Origin: Lunularia cruciata
Taxonomy: Eukaryota > Streptophyta > Marchantiopsida > Lunulariales > Lunulariaceae
Assembly: GCA_948567375.1 (NCBI GenBank)
Contig: OX419756.1
Span: 68,736,552 to 68,800,551, forward strand
Direction: 5' to 3'
DNA length: 64,000 nucleotides
Made by a program: the position numbers and the translations under genes. Of this stretch, positions 1-12,743 are shown piece after piece. Under the pieces are notes generated by a model. The model was not told the DNA's origin. It did no database searches and saw only the letters and a list, made by a program, of their open reading frames with translations. Numbering within the stretch: position 1 is the first letter of the stretch; each line of letters starts with the position of its first letter.

Positions 1-3000
1 TCTTTCAGATTCAAATACATGAAACTTACAAGAATCTGATTATTCCATTGTTCCATTAGGACACACCTTATTCTGAATTTCTGTACTGTGACGCTAGATT
101 TCCTTATTGGAAATCTCCACGTGCAGTTTGTTCCGAAATTTGTTGAATTGATGTTTACAAGCACCATTTGGGGTCCAATCACAACGCTTTCTCAGTTGAA
201 TGTAATGAGAATCTATATTTGGTTTCAGTTTGTAAAATTCTTCTTCATTGCCTCGATTAGGTCATATGCAGATGCAAATTTTCGGTAACCGCAGATCCAA
301 AGATCAGACACGAGATTACTTTCATTCACTATTCTTGATTATTATAAGTAATAGACTGTATCTTGAACCAATATTTGGTACTTCTTTCAAATTTATATCT
401 TTTTTATACAAAGTTGCATTCGCTCCCTGCGTTGGACGGAAACGACAAGAAGTGTCTTGCTCTTGTCTTGATAAGGATGTGCATTCATTCGAAAGATTAA
501 TGACTTGGCTACTTGCTATTGAACGGATTGGGCATATATATTTATATATCCTTCTTCCTCTTCTATGGTTATATATGCCCAGTTGGCTCCATAATTCTAC
601 TGTGAAAGTAAACAATCTTTTCATCAAACCGGAAGGGAAGGACGAATTTTATCTCACCAAGTACTTCTGTGAACTCAAAAAGCAAGGTTGTCAACCCCGC
701 TTGACGCTCCAACGACCTACGGAATAATAAGTGGAAAGGTGTCCTAATGCATACTTAAGAAACGAAGAAGTGCCACATGTACCAATGACATTCTATTCGA
801 ACTCAGATGAGAAGAGCATGCATTCCCAAAAGATAGGCATGGGCTCTGCTTCATGATCATCGTCACCGTATCCTGAAATTCTGGACCGTGTGGTCTGAAC
901 TTGCTTTCTTGAGTTTGGAACCTAGGTTGCAATGATTATCCCATGTTATGCTTCTTCGCTGTGCGTTTACTTTCTGGTCTCATAGACTCGAATGTCTTAA
1001 CACATTGAACTTTGTCCTGTGAACTGTGGGTGGTTTTTATTATTGTGTGGTTAAACTTTTCACAATGGAAAAGATGTACAAGGCTCATCAGTATCACTTG
1101 GAATGTACAAATGAGATGGGTATCCACATCCAGATAGTTGATATCCGAGATTACATATGTTATATAAATTTCTTCTTTGACCATTCTGGGTATATTGATC
1201 AAGTAATAAAATTAATTAGCATCTTATAAATTGTTTTTTGGCAATTTGAGATTAATTTTCCATATACATATTTACTTAGTAATTTTTGTGGTATATTTTA
1301 TGATGAATTTAGCCAAGCTTTGAGTAGTTTGTTTGGGATCCCTTGATAAGGTAGCATGGTACCATGATGGTATCTTCATTACATTAGAGGGGACTTTTTT
1401 AGTAGCAAGTTATGACAAATACTAAATTTTAAGATTTTTAGCTAGGATTGTGCTACTTTAAAAGAGGAGTCCATTTGAATTATATGTTTTAGGAGACCAT
1501 TTCAATCACATGATACTATAATTGTGCTTAGATCTAGTGGTGTAGGATCTTGGATGAGATTGGAATGTATACCGAAATGACATAAGCCCTACACCTTTTG
1601 TCTATAGCTAGTACCATTAATAAGACTATTTACTCCTCATGCATTTTGTATCCTTCCTAAGTGATGGATAGCATTAGAGGTGTTGGAGTACAAGGAGCTA
1701 TTATATCTTGATTGATCTCTTTGAGCTTATAGATTGGTATATCTCACACCTCTCCTCAAAGGGCTTGTCAAGGATAATTTATGAGTATCTTAAAGATTAC
1801 TTCCAGGAGCATGATACCTCTAGTGGTTTCACAAAGTTGTTCTAAGTGTTTGCAATACGAACAAGGATAGAGTTTATTGTGTCAATTATTCAAGTGTTAG
1901 GTGCTATTTTACTTCTTGTAATGGAGAAGGATATACGAACATTGGATTGATTGCCATTGGAAAAGTCATCTATGCCTAGTTAGCTCTACAATTCTCCTTC
2001 ACCTTCATTTTCACTTTCAATAGCATCCTAGTCCATATTAGTTTAGAACTACTATAGTGGAAGGTTGTGAGGTTGTATGTCTTTGGAATAGATCTTAGAT
2101 ATCCATCAAACTTAGATTGTCTTGCATGTGGATGTTGAGAATACTTTAAACAACATCTCATGATCCATGTTTAGAGAGCTTAGGAGTACTGTGAATCCTT
2201 GGTAAGTCTTACTTCTTTTGTGTGATACTTCTATGGTTCTCCTTCCTCTCTTTACTCCAATATGACTTCTCACAAGAGAGAGTTATTGTTCTTCAATCAA
2301 CTTCCAATACATAATAAGGAGATCACTTGAGATGAACTTTATTTTCCATATCTCTATTCAGCTTTTTCTTCCATTACATTGATCATAAAAGATTATGTCT
2401 TTCCCTTCATGATGAATAATACACAAATTATAAAACATATAGGCTATATTGTGCAACTATTTAATTACTTGATTATTAGATTTCATCTTGTAGGCTTTAG
2501 ATAAAGCAGTCAAAATATAGGGAGTGGTTGATTTTGTTATTCCTATTGACCTCTAGCTTCTAGATTGATGTATTACATGCCTTATGTATTCTTGGAGTAC
2601 TAATATAGTTTGAGGATTTTACTACATGCTACTAAGATGTACTTGTTGAGGATCAATTTAATGTGGATAACCTTCTTCTACAAGAGGATTTAAAAGTAGA
2701 CTTAGTATATTCTACTTTAGTATTACCATCAACCAATGTACTTAAATTGCATAAATTTTCCTTCTCCTACCATCTTATCATATTTAAGAGCCTTAGATAA
2801 GAGGATGATGAGTATGTCTAGTGATATAATTGGACTATGAAAAACATTTAAGTGTATGACAAGAGATATGGTAAGTAGTAAACATCTCTACCAATTTTTT
2901 ATGGAGAGGCAAGTCTAATATTTATAAAGGAGATGACATTTGTAGTGTTCTTTGAGGTATACCTCTCCTTGAGTATGGCAGGGAGTCTAGCACTAATGGC

Positions 3001-3576
3001 ATATCTAACGGCATATCCAGTGAGATTGATAATATGAATAGTGACTCCAACAATGCAAATAGAAACCCTAATGGAACAAAAAACCACCATTAAGTAGTCC
3101 ATGAGTAGCTACTAATATAGATATGAGCACTACCATAATCAATCATTAGTTTTGCACTCTCAACATCTTTTCTTTCCTCCCATTTGTGATTGATGATAAA
3201 CCTATTTTGGAGACATATGTGATAAAGGTGGAGGAAAGATTGTTTTCTCTCTAGGTACTATTTTGGAAACAAAAGATGGTGTCCTTTTCAGCAAAATATT
3301 ATCTTCCATCCTTTGCCTTTTTGATTGGACCAAAAGTTTGTACTCTTCCTTGATGGACCTATAATTTTAGCAAGGAATACATCCATTTTCTTTTTGATCT
3401 ATATATTATTTGTGCTACTAGTGCATGTCTTTGTTCTTGTTCTGGCAAGGGTACAAGCTCTTGGATCTTAGCTCAAACTTACATTATAGTGTTTTGACTC
3501 GTACTATTTACTTTTCTTGTTGTGTGTATTTTGACAACATACATCCTTGTCAAAATCATGCACTATAGAAGCACAA
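1..3576. other. Anonymous sequence, no recognised gene
   Basis: I recognise no gene in this stretch. The longest open frame runs from 248 to 727 on the + strand (159 codons), and a 101-codon frame lies opposite it at 322-627. Neither resembles a family I know, and both are dominated by residues expected from AT-rich chance frames. From about 1,230 the sequence becomes more AT-rich, and stops are dense in all frames. The first 1.2 kb is compositionally more balanced than the rest and could be intron or gene flank, but nothing in the sequence proves it. Confidence 0.5.
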
Positions 3577-4051
3577 CTCACACATAAGTCCTACATGGAC
3601 TCTCAAGTGCCACAATAAATCAATTTGTTTACACAACTTGAATCACACTCAATCACATCAATACTTGATTTGTCACTCCATAATTTTCCAACAATTGTGC
3701 ATTACAGTCAGGCCACACCCACTCTAGCTAAGAGAATCTAGGTGACATTCACCACCCTCTGTCCACCATAGCCAAGAACTCGAAGGCTCAACGTCAAAGA
3801 AGTGAGCTCTCTGGAGCTGTACTTCAAAATTATATCCCTTGGTCTCCAACCCTAACGGTCCTGCTAACGGCACATCCAACGGTGCAAATGGTGCTAAGTG
3901 ATTGTGGGTCCCACCATGTAGTCAATACCCCAAACACAAACTCTGACCATCAACAAGTAGTCTATGAGTAACTACCAAAATACTCCTGACTACCAACACT
4001 ACTACTCCAGAGTCTGAGCAATCTAGGTGCGACACTACAAATGGCATGACA
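3577..4051 (-). repeat. LTR-like block of gypsy family 3
   Basis: This block matches 37,615-38,061 in the same orientation and a piece at 26,279-26,468 in the opposite orientation. Shared landmarks include the phrase cactctagctaagagaatc, the phrase tagtctatgagtaactacca and the terminal gcgacactacaaat followed by a TGACA end. Because the 37.6 kb copy lies upstream of a - strand gag, the family reads on the - strand, starting TGTCA at 4,051. The left boundary is not certain, and I found no convincing target-site duplication. It may be a solo LTR or a truncated one. Confidence 0.55.
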
Positions 4052-5366
4052 TGCTAAAACAATAAGATTCAAGCTAAGTTTGGTCCACCTATTTATATTT
4101 TTATTGCTCACTTGTGAGTGTGGTACTATCTTGTATGTAACCAAGGTGTATATAACTCCTTGCCTTTTTGAAGGATGAAGGATAGATATCCATGATGTCA
4201 TCCAAGATAGAGTGTTTGCAATGGCATAGATAGTGATATATTAGAGTGAACATTGGTATACATTTAAAAAATTACAATATATGACAGATTTTTAGATGGT
4301 CAAGAAATTAGGTGACCACACAATGCTTGCAATGGTAAAAGAGAGTGGATAGTTCACTTAGAGGGAGCATTGATATACATTATAGATAATAAAAGGTAGG
4401 ACTGATTTGTAGATGGTCTAAGAAATTAGGTGATCATAGTAGATATTGTTGTTATAGATCTCACACACAATACAATTTTCAAGGTAGTGATTACTTATCC
4501 TTTTGAATGAGTGGCACCCAATAGCAACAATGATCTCCAACTATAGGAGTATGGAACAATATGATCTCTTTATTCCTCTAACCTTCAAGTGATATGGAAC
4601 TATGGAAATAGAGTTTAACATCTTTATTAGGGATTGTGTGAGAGTTTACCATATTAGATAATAGGGGTATCACTTTCCTAGTTTGTAGCCTATTGTAAAG
4701 AATAGGTGTACATTACTCTTCATAGAGTATTAGCTAGTTTAATTCATAAGAAAGAATCAAACTATATAATGCTTCTTTGGATGTTCTAATGGTGTGTAGA
4801 TAGTTAGATTTACATAGCTCTAACATATACACTATAAATTTCTCATTCCTATGTTCTTTCAGCTTAGCTTTACTTGATCTCTTAAGGTTTATCCATATAA
4901 ATTTTGGTTCTTTCTTCCCTCCTTCATCTTATCGAATATGCACATTTCTACTTGAACGGTATGATTGACTTTTGTCCTCACTTAGTTGGATGTTGGTTGT
5001 GCTTAGTATATCTTATTTTAATGTTGAACCTTTGTTTATTTACTCATCAAGATGGTTCTACTTCTACATGTTTTCCATTCTACCTTCTGATGATTCGGTT
5101 CATGGCCATATCTACTTAGTAGTATGGTTTACAATTAGAGACATTTCGTCTCAAGATATGGTGGAGTTTCTCATTGTGATATCGATCAGCAAAACTTACT
5201 TGCAGCGTAATTTTTTGCGTTGAAACTGAATAGACTTCAAGGTGATAATCGATATTAAGGAATTTGAGCGGTCGTCGCTCCTAGTAAATCTTCCCCACTT
5301 TCTATTCCCATATACTTGGTCAATTCTTAATTGACTACATCATGTTGCTCTTTATATAGTCCACGA
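4052..5366. other. Anonymous sequence, no recognised gene
   Basis: No family could be recognised. Short frames at 4,904-5,223 are hydrophobic and overlap in two registers, as expected for chance frames in T-rich DNA. Confidence 0.5.
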
Positions 5367-5449
5367 GTGGTATACACATAATCGACAAAGTCAGAGGAGA
5401 GGTAACAAGTTTACCTCTCCTCAGACTTTGTCGATTATGTGTATATCAC
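5367..5449. repeat. Near-perfect foldback (34-bp arms, 5-nt loop)
   Basis: Positions 5,372-5,405 and 5,411-5,444 are reverse complements over 34 bases with one mismatch, separated by the loop caagt. Pairing can be extended a few bases outward to about 5,367 and 5,449 if one G-T pair is allowed. The motif lies outside any recognised element. It could be a fold-back transposon remnant, a small-RNA precursor or a by-product of DNA repair. The stem is longer and the loop shorter than in typical plant miRNA precursors, so the function is open. Confidence 0.9.
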
Positions 5450-8400
5450 CCAACTATGTCCCTTGGGATTTGACTTCCCACTTCCGTTTCTTCCCACGGT
5501 GGACTTGTAGTTGGTTACTTTAAAAGTCTGATTCTAGAACTATTTATATAGAAGGAAAAAAATCCATTAGTGAGCATGTTGCATTTTCACGCACTTTTCG
5601 ATTTCTTACATGATTAAATTGTTGCTTTTGCACTTATGTCGGCTATCAGTTTTCAAGTTTCGTGTAAAGAAACTCCAACGATATCAAAATGATAATTACT
5701 TGATAAGTGAAGATGGCCAGACTTTAGAGATATTTAAACAACGAGTCTCGTATTTGAAGGAATCAATGGAATTGACAAACAGGCGTGTCCTCATTGAGTC
5801 AAATTGAGGCTCATCCTTTAATGAGAACGAATAATCAAATATCAAAATATAAACGGTCTTCTGTTTAGGTTAGGTTCAGGTTTATTAATTTGTATAATAC
5901 ATATAGCGTGTAACTTAACTAGAGGTTTAGAGGGCTATATATTTATACATTTATATTTATGTTTATATCCTGCATCAAACTGTCGAAAGGGGTAAAGAGA
6001 AGAACGTTATGGCACTTTCATTTGAACATTGGTTCATGTAGAGTGTTTCACAAAGCTCCACGTCCTTTGAGTATATTAGCTCGGTCTGTTGGTCTGAATG
6101 CGTTTCATGTGGAAATACATTAGGAAGGTGATAATAAAAGTTGTGCTCGTACTTGATAATATTTCCTATTAGGTCATTTTTTATTTTAGGAGGTTTTAGT
6201 CATTTTGGTTTCCTTCTTGAATTATTTCTTCTTGCAAGATTTTCAACTACTTACTTTTGTTCCAATGTGAGCGATTAGCACAAAGATTCGTGTTAGATTC
6301 TTGCATGTTTCCATTTGTCTCTTCACCTAACAGAACTAGCTAATATGAAGATCTGGCTTATTGCACCGTCATGCGTCACCGTCATGATCTACATCAAGGT
6401 GGTCCCCTTGATCGCAACGGGTGATAACTATAAGAGGTTTCAATTCCAGAAATTACGGATATGCTAAGGGATATGGATTGATTAAATTTTAACGACATAT
6501 TTCTAATTTTACCAAAAGTTTAGTGGATCCATAATTTAGTTTAGGGAAATCTTCCACAAGACTGAACCATATAATTGACAAGATAATAACATAAAATCTT
6601 AAAGTAACTTGAATTTAATAAAAGTAAACTTCTATAAAACTTTATGGTCCACTTCTCATAAAAGTTTATGGAGCAACTGTCCTTGATCATAAGAATAACT
6701 TACAATACCATCTACACGATAATGTATGGTTTTGCTGTAGAATTAAGAGCACACAAATTGGAACCACTTAATACAAATTTTCTTACAAATGCGTAACTCG
6801 TCATTTATAGCTGCATGTGGTGATCACGTAGGTTTTGACAAGGATCTACAACTGACATCATTTGAGACAACAAAAGATCATACTTGATCAAGAACTACGC
6901 TCCCAAACCACGCTCCATTCCTGAATTGTGTAGCTCCACTGTTATTTCGTCCCGCTTTTTGAGGAAATTAAGGCATACCAATTGCTCCAAATCAAAATCA
7001 AAATCCAGCCCGAAGTTTTAGAGTACGTGCTAACACATGCCTTGTTATGAATATATTTGTTCTTTTCCTGTCGTAGCTCCTTCAGCTTGTGTTCTCCATG
7101 TGGCAGTTTGAATTGGAAACGAAGAGATCTTCGATGAGCGGGGACAAAGAGGTTCCCAAGGTCCTCGTCACCACAGGTTCTATTCTTCGGTATCGAGTTG
7201 TTGTTGTTAGTTAGGTGTTAGCTGCTCATTGGTAGAATCTCGAGTCAAGGCCGGTCCGATGGTGGGTGACTATTACTCCAGGCGTCTTCCTTCTTATCCA
7301 TATGTTATATTGAAGGTTAGGTGACGCAGTCAGATCATACAAATTCTAATTTTGGCCAGATGCGATGACTGCATTGTTAAAAGGCATGCGTAAGTCGATA
7401 AATCATACAAGATTGTCGCTTCGTACTAAATTTAAGAATGTAATTTTATTCAGGATGTCGTTGCTCGTAGGATCTCAAGGTCCTCCGTGCTTCTTTCGTT
7501 CACATCTATAGCACCCGAAAGTCAAGAAAGAACACAAAGTCTTGCTCAAGTACCGACGTCCCGATTCTCCGTTTGACCGACTTGACAATATCTTGTCGTA
7601 ACGTGGGCCGAATTCGGGCTCTTTGCTTATCAAGACCTTCTCCTACTTTTGACAGACGTAACCTGTATAAAACTTGACTACCAAGCAATGACCAAAATCA
7701 TATTATTCTGCTGCAACATGTGCATGCAAATCGAGGCAGCTGAAGACTTGGATAAAGAATATCGTCATTAATAGCTTTATTTTTTTTATTTTTTTTTTAA
7801 TATTCTTTTTAATAGCTAGGCGTGAAGCTATAGAGGTTTATCTGTATATTGAGTATACCTGTATACACATGAGCTTATCCAGCATCTTGACGCTAAAAAG
7901 GACACATTGTTTTTGTGGCATAGCGGGAGATATGATAATAAGAAACAAACCAACTCGAATATGTCCATCTCTTGTGTACTCGTGACTCCAACTTGAGGCT
8001 TGTTGACAAACACTTGACAAGAAAGATAAACAAATTCCTCTTTACATCACCTAATCGAATGAGTACAATTTTGCTTCAGTTTGTAAAGGATATCAGTAGT
8101 CTTATCAATCGTGTACAAGCAGAATTCCGTCAATTGCAATTTAAAGCAAGTTAATGTCGATCCGCCAGGTCTTATCAGGCGAGTCAGGGTCAAGTACTTG
8201 CAACAACAGTGCCTTCGTAATAATTGTCCGATAATCTCTTCTTGTTAAACTTGGACTCAGAAGCGGTCAAGAAAGAACATCGTGAAAAAATACAAGTTCT
8301 TCTTCTGCGTATTGTGAGTTACAGGTTGCATATTGCAAGGTGACTTTGACCTCTCTCAACAACATTGATTCCACCCCAATAAGCATAATAAGGCTCCATA

Positions 8401-10421
8401 AAATAAAGCCCTATGGTAATTCTCCTCCAGGATGCACAGCCACAGTGCTTCATGTTTGTGGTTTATGAAAATGGTCAATCTCCTACATGCACCGAGATTA
8501 CAATTGGAAGACAACCACTGTACTTCAGGTCTTCTGAAATAAAATTCAACAGAAGCAATGCCGAGTGGCCGTCTCCTCATTAATTACCGTCTTACCTCTC
8601 CACAGGTGCCAGGTAAGAATAATCCGAAGGGATATAAAAATCTCAGAACACTCTAGCTCCACTAGTGCTTTGTTGCCAAAGCATAGCCAATACAAGGGAC
8701 GGACATATGTCATTTATTAGGCTTAGCTTGCACAGGTGCTTGTGCTGAGTATTCGTACAGCTCGAATCAGACTTAATGGTATGACATCACGGTTAGGAGT
8801 ATGTTGCAATTTTTTTATAAAACCAGACAACATTGATACAAAACATGCCCCTACTAGTCCTTCTTTAAATTACACAAATGTTTCCCAAAAAGGGCATTAT
8901 CCACTGGTTGGATCATTTACAGGATGGTTATCAATTTTGTCTCCTCGTACCTAAGAGATGACTTTATTCCGTCTTATTAAAAGTGTACAAACCTTATAGA
9001 CCGTAGATACAGAGAGCATGCCAAATTTTATCAAAGACTGGAACGTCATGTGAAGATATGTGTGCCAAGTACAACAAAGGAATCTAATCTCCATGTTTTT
9101 GCAAACATCGCTCGCTTGCTAGACGTGAAGTCATCATGCACTAAACAATAATCTCTTTTGGGAAACGAAATAATCTCTTTTGTAGACAACAGATGGCACA
9201 AGGCAGGCTGCGCTTAAATGAAGTTTTTGCCGTAGCATCGCGGTCAGTGACCTTGGGATCCTAACACTTTGGAGAGTTTGCCGTAAGTACTCTGGAATAC
9301 TATGCAGGATATTATCATAGGCAAATTCACGTGTAAATTTCTGGCCACGACTTCCTCACCTCTATATGAAGCTCCTCTTACTTACGAGTGAAGGCGACCG
9401 CGTGAGATAACAAGAAGGATGGGAAGCCTGGAAAAGGAAAAGACACTGGAGGTAAAGTGGTGCTAAACCCCAATATATTTGGTAAGAAGAATCTCCCAAA
9501 CAGCACCTAAGCACATATCTGAGCCATGCAAGCTATCTCCTCTTACTTACAATATGGTCAGAGATGTCGAAGGTTATGAATTATCATTCTTTGACTTTTT
9601 CGCGGTTCTCCGATGTTCATGGGCTTCCGCTCCCCTTTCATGCTTTGACTCCAATTGCAATTTCAGACTTCTTTTCTTCGGCCATGATGCTACGAGACAA
9701 GATATCCAGACTTCTGGTCGATGAAAGAAGATAGGAAGATAGCTTTTGTTCACAAATATCTTAAAAGTGTTCAACTCTCTCATGGGACCGCCGCTGAGGT
9801 CAATATTCGGTGCTTGTGTTGAATGAATCCTCGGGAGGACCCGAGACGTATGTCGGTATTTTGCATACATCCAATCTCACATTCCTCGTGACATATCCGA
9901 AGCACATAGCGGAAGATGCGCCACCGTCATGTTAACACGTGTCGGAGATACAGCTGATTTCGACTCCAAGAATGTCATTCGAGACGTCTGATATCACATG
10001 GACTAGACTTCCAGTAAAGGATGATCCATGATACCAAAGAATACTTACCCACATGAAAGTCCACCGTAGGAAATTTTAACGGAAATTTTAAATTGATATC
10101 AGAAAGGAAAAGGAGAAAAAGGAGACCGCATAGATTTGATATCCCAGTTTGAAGATTACAAACAAACATACGTGTTCAACAGCGACACTCAACCGTAGGT
10201 CCGAGTAAAAGAAAGACTTCTTCTTTATCTGGACAGGTGCTGTAGGCAAACAACTGTCGTAGCCGAAGGGGACACTCTTGGATCATTCTCTAGAACTTAT
10301 GAATTGAATTGGAATCAACCTTTATTGAGTAACGTCGTCCGCAAAGTAATGTGATGTGTGATTGTCATGTGATGGGCTTGTTTAATGGAAACGAATGATA
10401 ACTAATGGTAAAATATAAAGC
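5450..10421. other. Anonymous sequence, no recognised gene
   Basis: This stretch has a more balanced base composition than most of the window but no frame longer than about 100 codons. Frames such as 8,356-8,580 (-), 9,479-9,724 (+) and 9,574-9,870 (-) are not recognisable and partly overlap on opposite strands. A T-rich run occurs near 7,780-7,810. The sequence could be old intron or promoter DNA of a gene outside the window. Confidence 0.45.
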
Positions 10422-10484
10422 ATAGATGGCGGCGATCATTTGTTCCCTATCGATAGATGGCGCCGATCAACTTGTTCTCTATCG
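10422..10484. repeat. 31-bp tandem duplication
   Basis: Two adjacent copies of a unit beginning atagatggcg and ending ctatcg occupy 10,422-10,452 and 10,453-10,484. They differ at a few bases and by one indel. No function is evident. Confidence 0.8.
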
Positions 10485-10991
10485 AAAGTCTACTACAGAG
10501 CATTGAAGAGTTTCATGAACAAACTCGCTATAAACTCACGAGAGAATCATTTTGTATCGGTGTATATGTCAAATATGTAAAACTCTCACATCTCACTCGT
10601 GCAGAAATATTCATCCTCTTACGCGAATTTGACTTGTGTTTAGGGACTTTGCGAACACCGGATCTCTGGGACTCAGATTTTGTTTCAACAAAATGTGTAC
10701 GAAATTGAATATTTCATATCAATCAACCGTAACTGATCATTTGTTTTGGCAGTTCTGTAAATCACGAGCTCGTTCAGTCCGAGGTATAGAATGGATGGTC
10801 TCCCAATTTTCCGAATGGAAATGAAGCCGACTCTTTGTAAGCACATACCGAACCAGATACGATAGCGCGTACACATGGAGTGACAAATGAATACCAATGG
10901 GTCATGCCTTGGATCATTTGAAACCAAGAAGAGCTATTGCATTCGGAGTATATGAGGGAATGAGAACTCATGACTGTCAATTACGAGATAT

Positions 10992-11073
10992 AGGAAAGTT
11001 GTCAGACTTTCTTTGAATACGAGATTGAGTACAAGAAAGTTGTCAGACTTTCTTTGAATACAAGATTGAGTAC
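10992..11073. repeat. 41-bp tandem duplication at an LTR edge
   Basis: Two adjacent 41-bp units share gaaagttgtcagactttctt and end gattgagtac. They lie at 10,992-11,032 and 11,033-11,073 and differ at only about three bases. The second unit ends exactly where the LTR at 11,074 begins. Confidence 0.85.
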
Positions 11074-11765
11074 TGTAACACCCATTTGTGCATGTGTGTG
11101 GTATTGTGATATTTAATTTCATATTACAAGTACTTGAGAGATATTATTTATATGGAGATAAAAAATGGTTCTACATTAATCATGATTAGTTAGAGTTAGT
11201 CATAGCTAAGATAGAGGGGACCTTACTTTAGTGGAAATAAAAAAGATGAGCACCACTATTTTCGATTCTAGTGTGTTGACTTGGTATTATTCTTAGGTGT
11301 TTGGCTTTGAGGAAAGAGTTGAGAACTCTTGGGCCCGTAAGCCTTTCTATTTTTGTATTTTTTTATAGTCCAAGGATAGCTCATGTGAAGGAATCCTTGA
11401 CTTAGTGGTTGTGTCAAGATAAGATCACATGCTAGTGGAATATGCACATGTGAATGGATATTCTTTTCTACTTTTTGACTTTACTTGACTTTTAGCCTAG
11501 TAACTTGAGTTACTCTAGTAATTAGTAACTTTGGTGCGTAACTATTTCACAAGTATATAAACAAGGGGTGAGGAAGTACTCATCATCCTTTCATTTGCAA
11601 CTATCTCTCTCTCATTGAGTTCTCTAGTGAGCAATGTCTTGAGTCTTGGAGTGTTAGCCTTGGAGGAGTATGATGGAGTTTGGGTTCCTTGCCTTTTTAG
11701 TCCATGGTGCGCTACCATAATAGCCATCAGAGGTTCATCTTGAGTGAGAGACATGCCAGCTCATA
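11074..11765 (+). mobile_element. LTR of the young gypsy family, solo or truncated
   Basis: This 692-bp copy begins TGTAACACCC and ends GCTCATA (family end GCTCACA). It has the same length as the two LTRs of the gypsy element at 26.7-35.3 kb but lies in the opposite orientation. A TATATAA box is present at 11,554-11,560, about 200 bp before the 3' end. The sequence after 11,765 is not the primer-binding site or leader of this family, so no internal region follows. The flanking pentamers AGTAC and GTATT do not match, so a clean solo LTR is not proven. Confidence 0.8.
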
Positions 11766-11901
11766 GTATTAGGTTATGCAGTTTTGAAGCAACTTTATTC
11801 AATTGCGGGGTTTCATAAATAGTTTTATGAAATTCTGTATATTTTCATATAGATTATTACAAAGTGGTGACTAAATTGGTACGGAGTGCAGACCGGAGGA
11901 A

Positions 11902-12093
11902 GAAGAAAGGGTACTTCTACAGAGTTCAAATCAAGTTCCTTATTATTAGCCAACTCCATATGAGGTGGTTCATAGGAAATGAAGGATATGGAGTTTGGAA
12001 GAAAGGGTACTTCTACAGAGTTCCAATCAAGTTCCTTATTATTAGCCAACTCCATATGAGGTGGTTCATAGGAAATGAAGGATATGGAGTTTT
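11902..12093. repeat. 96-bp tandem duplication, in frame on the - strand
   Basis: Two 96-bp units (11,902-11,997 and 11,998-12,093) are nearly identical, with about one difference. Because 96 is a multiple of three, a 101-codon open frame on the - strand (11,825-12,130) carries a duplicated 32-residue block containing YEPPHMELANNKELD. The frame is not recognised. Near identity of the units shows the duplication is recent relative to the surrounding decayed DNA. Confidence 0.85.
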
Positions 12094-12620
12094 CCATTGT
12101 CACACCAACCATAATACATTGATCACCCATTAGGGTTAATAAAATGTCTGGTTTACGTTAGGGTAAATGTGCAAACAAGAGAACAAGGTGGCAACCAAAG
12201 AGTGCGATGAAGATAGGTGATGGATGAGATTGCAAATTATGCGAGGAGGACGAGCGGGGCAAGATGAGAAAATTGATTGTTGAGTGTGAAGATTAGGGTG
12301 GGTTGGGTGAAGGTGTGGAGTGGAAGTGAATTTTAGATTGAAGTGATATCTAAAATACTCAATTGCATTATTTAAAAATTCCTCTTCAACTAGTACAAGT
12401 TACAAAATGAATTTCTCATTGTGTGAGCTTGTTAATTGCACAAAGAACAAATCATTGAGGTGAGAAGAGTAGAGCATGTAGACCAAGTGTTATTTTTTGT
12501 GATTCAAGAATTGAGTGAGGAGAGCGAGGAGAATTTGAGCAAGGAGAACCGAGTCAAGTATAATATGCTAAGATGGAGCACTTGTGAGAAGTAACTAGAA
12601 ACATTAGGAAATGTATATAA
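12094..12620. other. Anonymous sequence upstream of the transposase pseudogene
   Basis: No gene is recognised. It may include 5' parts of the PIF/Harbinger element, but I cannot identify its terminal inverted repeat. Confidence 0.4.
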
Positions 12621-12743
12621 TGGATCATACAATTAGATTTGGAGATCTTGCTACAAAGATTAAAAGATGAATATGAATATGAATATGGAGAAGTAGATTT
12701 AGATATGCTAGAATTATTGATTAGTGTTTGAGAGTTTGCCCAT
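12621..12743 (+). pseudogene. PIF/Harbinger transposase, 5' fragment
   Basis: This segment reads into the transposase fragment that resumes at 13,489. It contains acidic residues (DEYEYEYGEVD) and one stop codon shortly before the break. Deleting the solo LTR at 12,744-13,483 and one copy of its CCCAT duplication joins the two parts in one frame (EFAH followed by IHRYMEP), which supports an ancestral continuous coding sequence. No confident start codon can be chosen, because the frame is open from a stop at about 12,620. Confidence 0.5.

Noticed and set aside
248-727. 159-codon open frame near the left edge
   Set aside because: No recognisable motif, an opposing frame of similar quality and AT-rich composition; not reported as a gene.
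4904-5223. Membrane protein from hydrophobic frames
   Set aside because: T-rich DNA yields hydrophobic residues in any frame; two registers overlap and neither is conserved.
5367-5449. Calling the hairpin a microRNA gene
   Set aside because: The stem is almost perfect with a 5-nt loop, unlike typical plant precursors, and no small-RNA evidence is available.
11765-11775. Target-site duplication for the LTR at 11,074
   Set aside because: The flanks AGTAC and GTATT do not match; the GTATT beside the gypsy 5' LTR at 35,297 is on the wrong side and looks coincidental.
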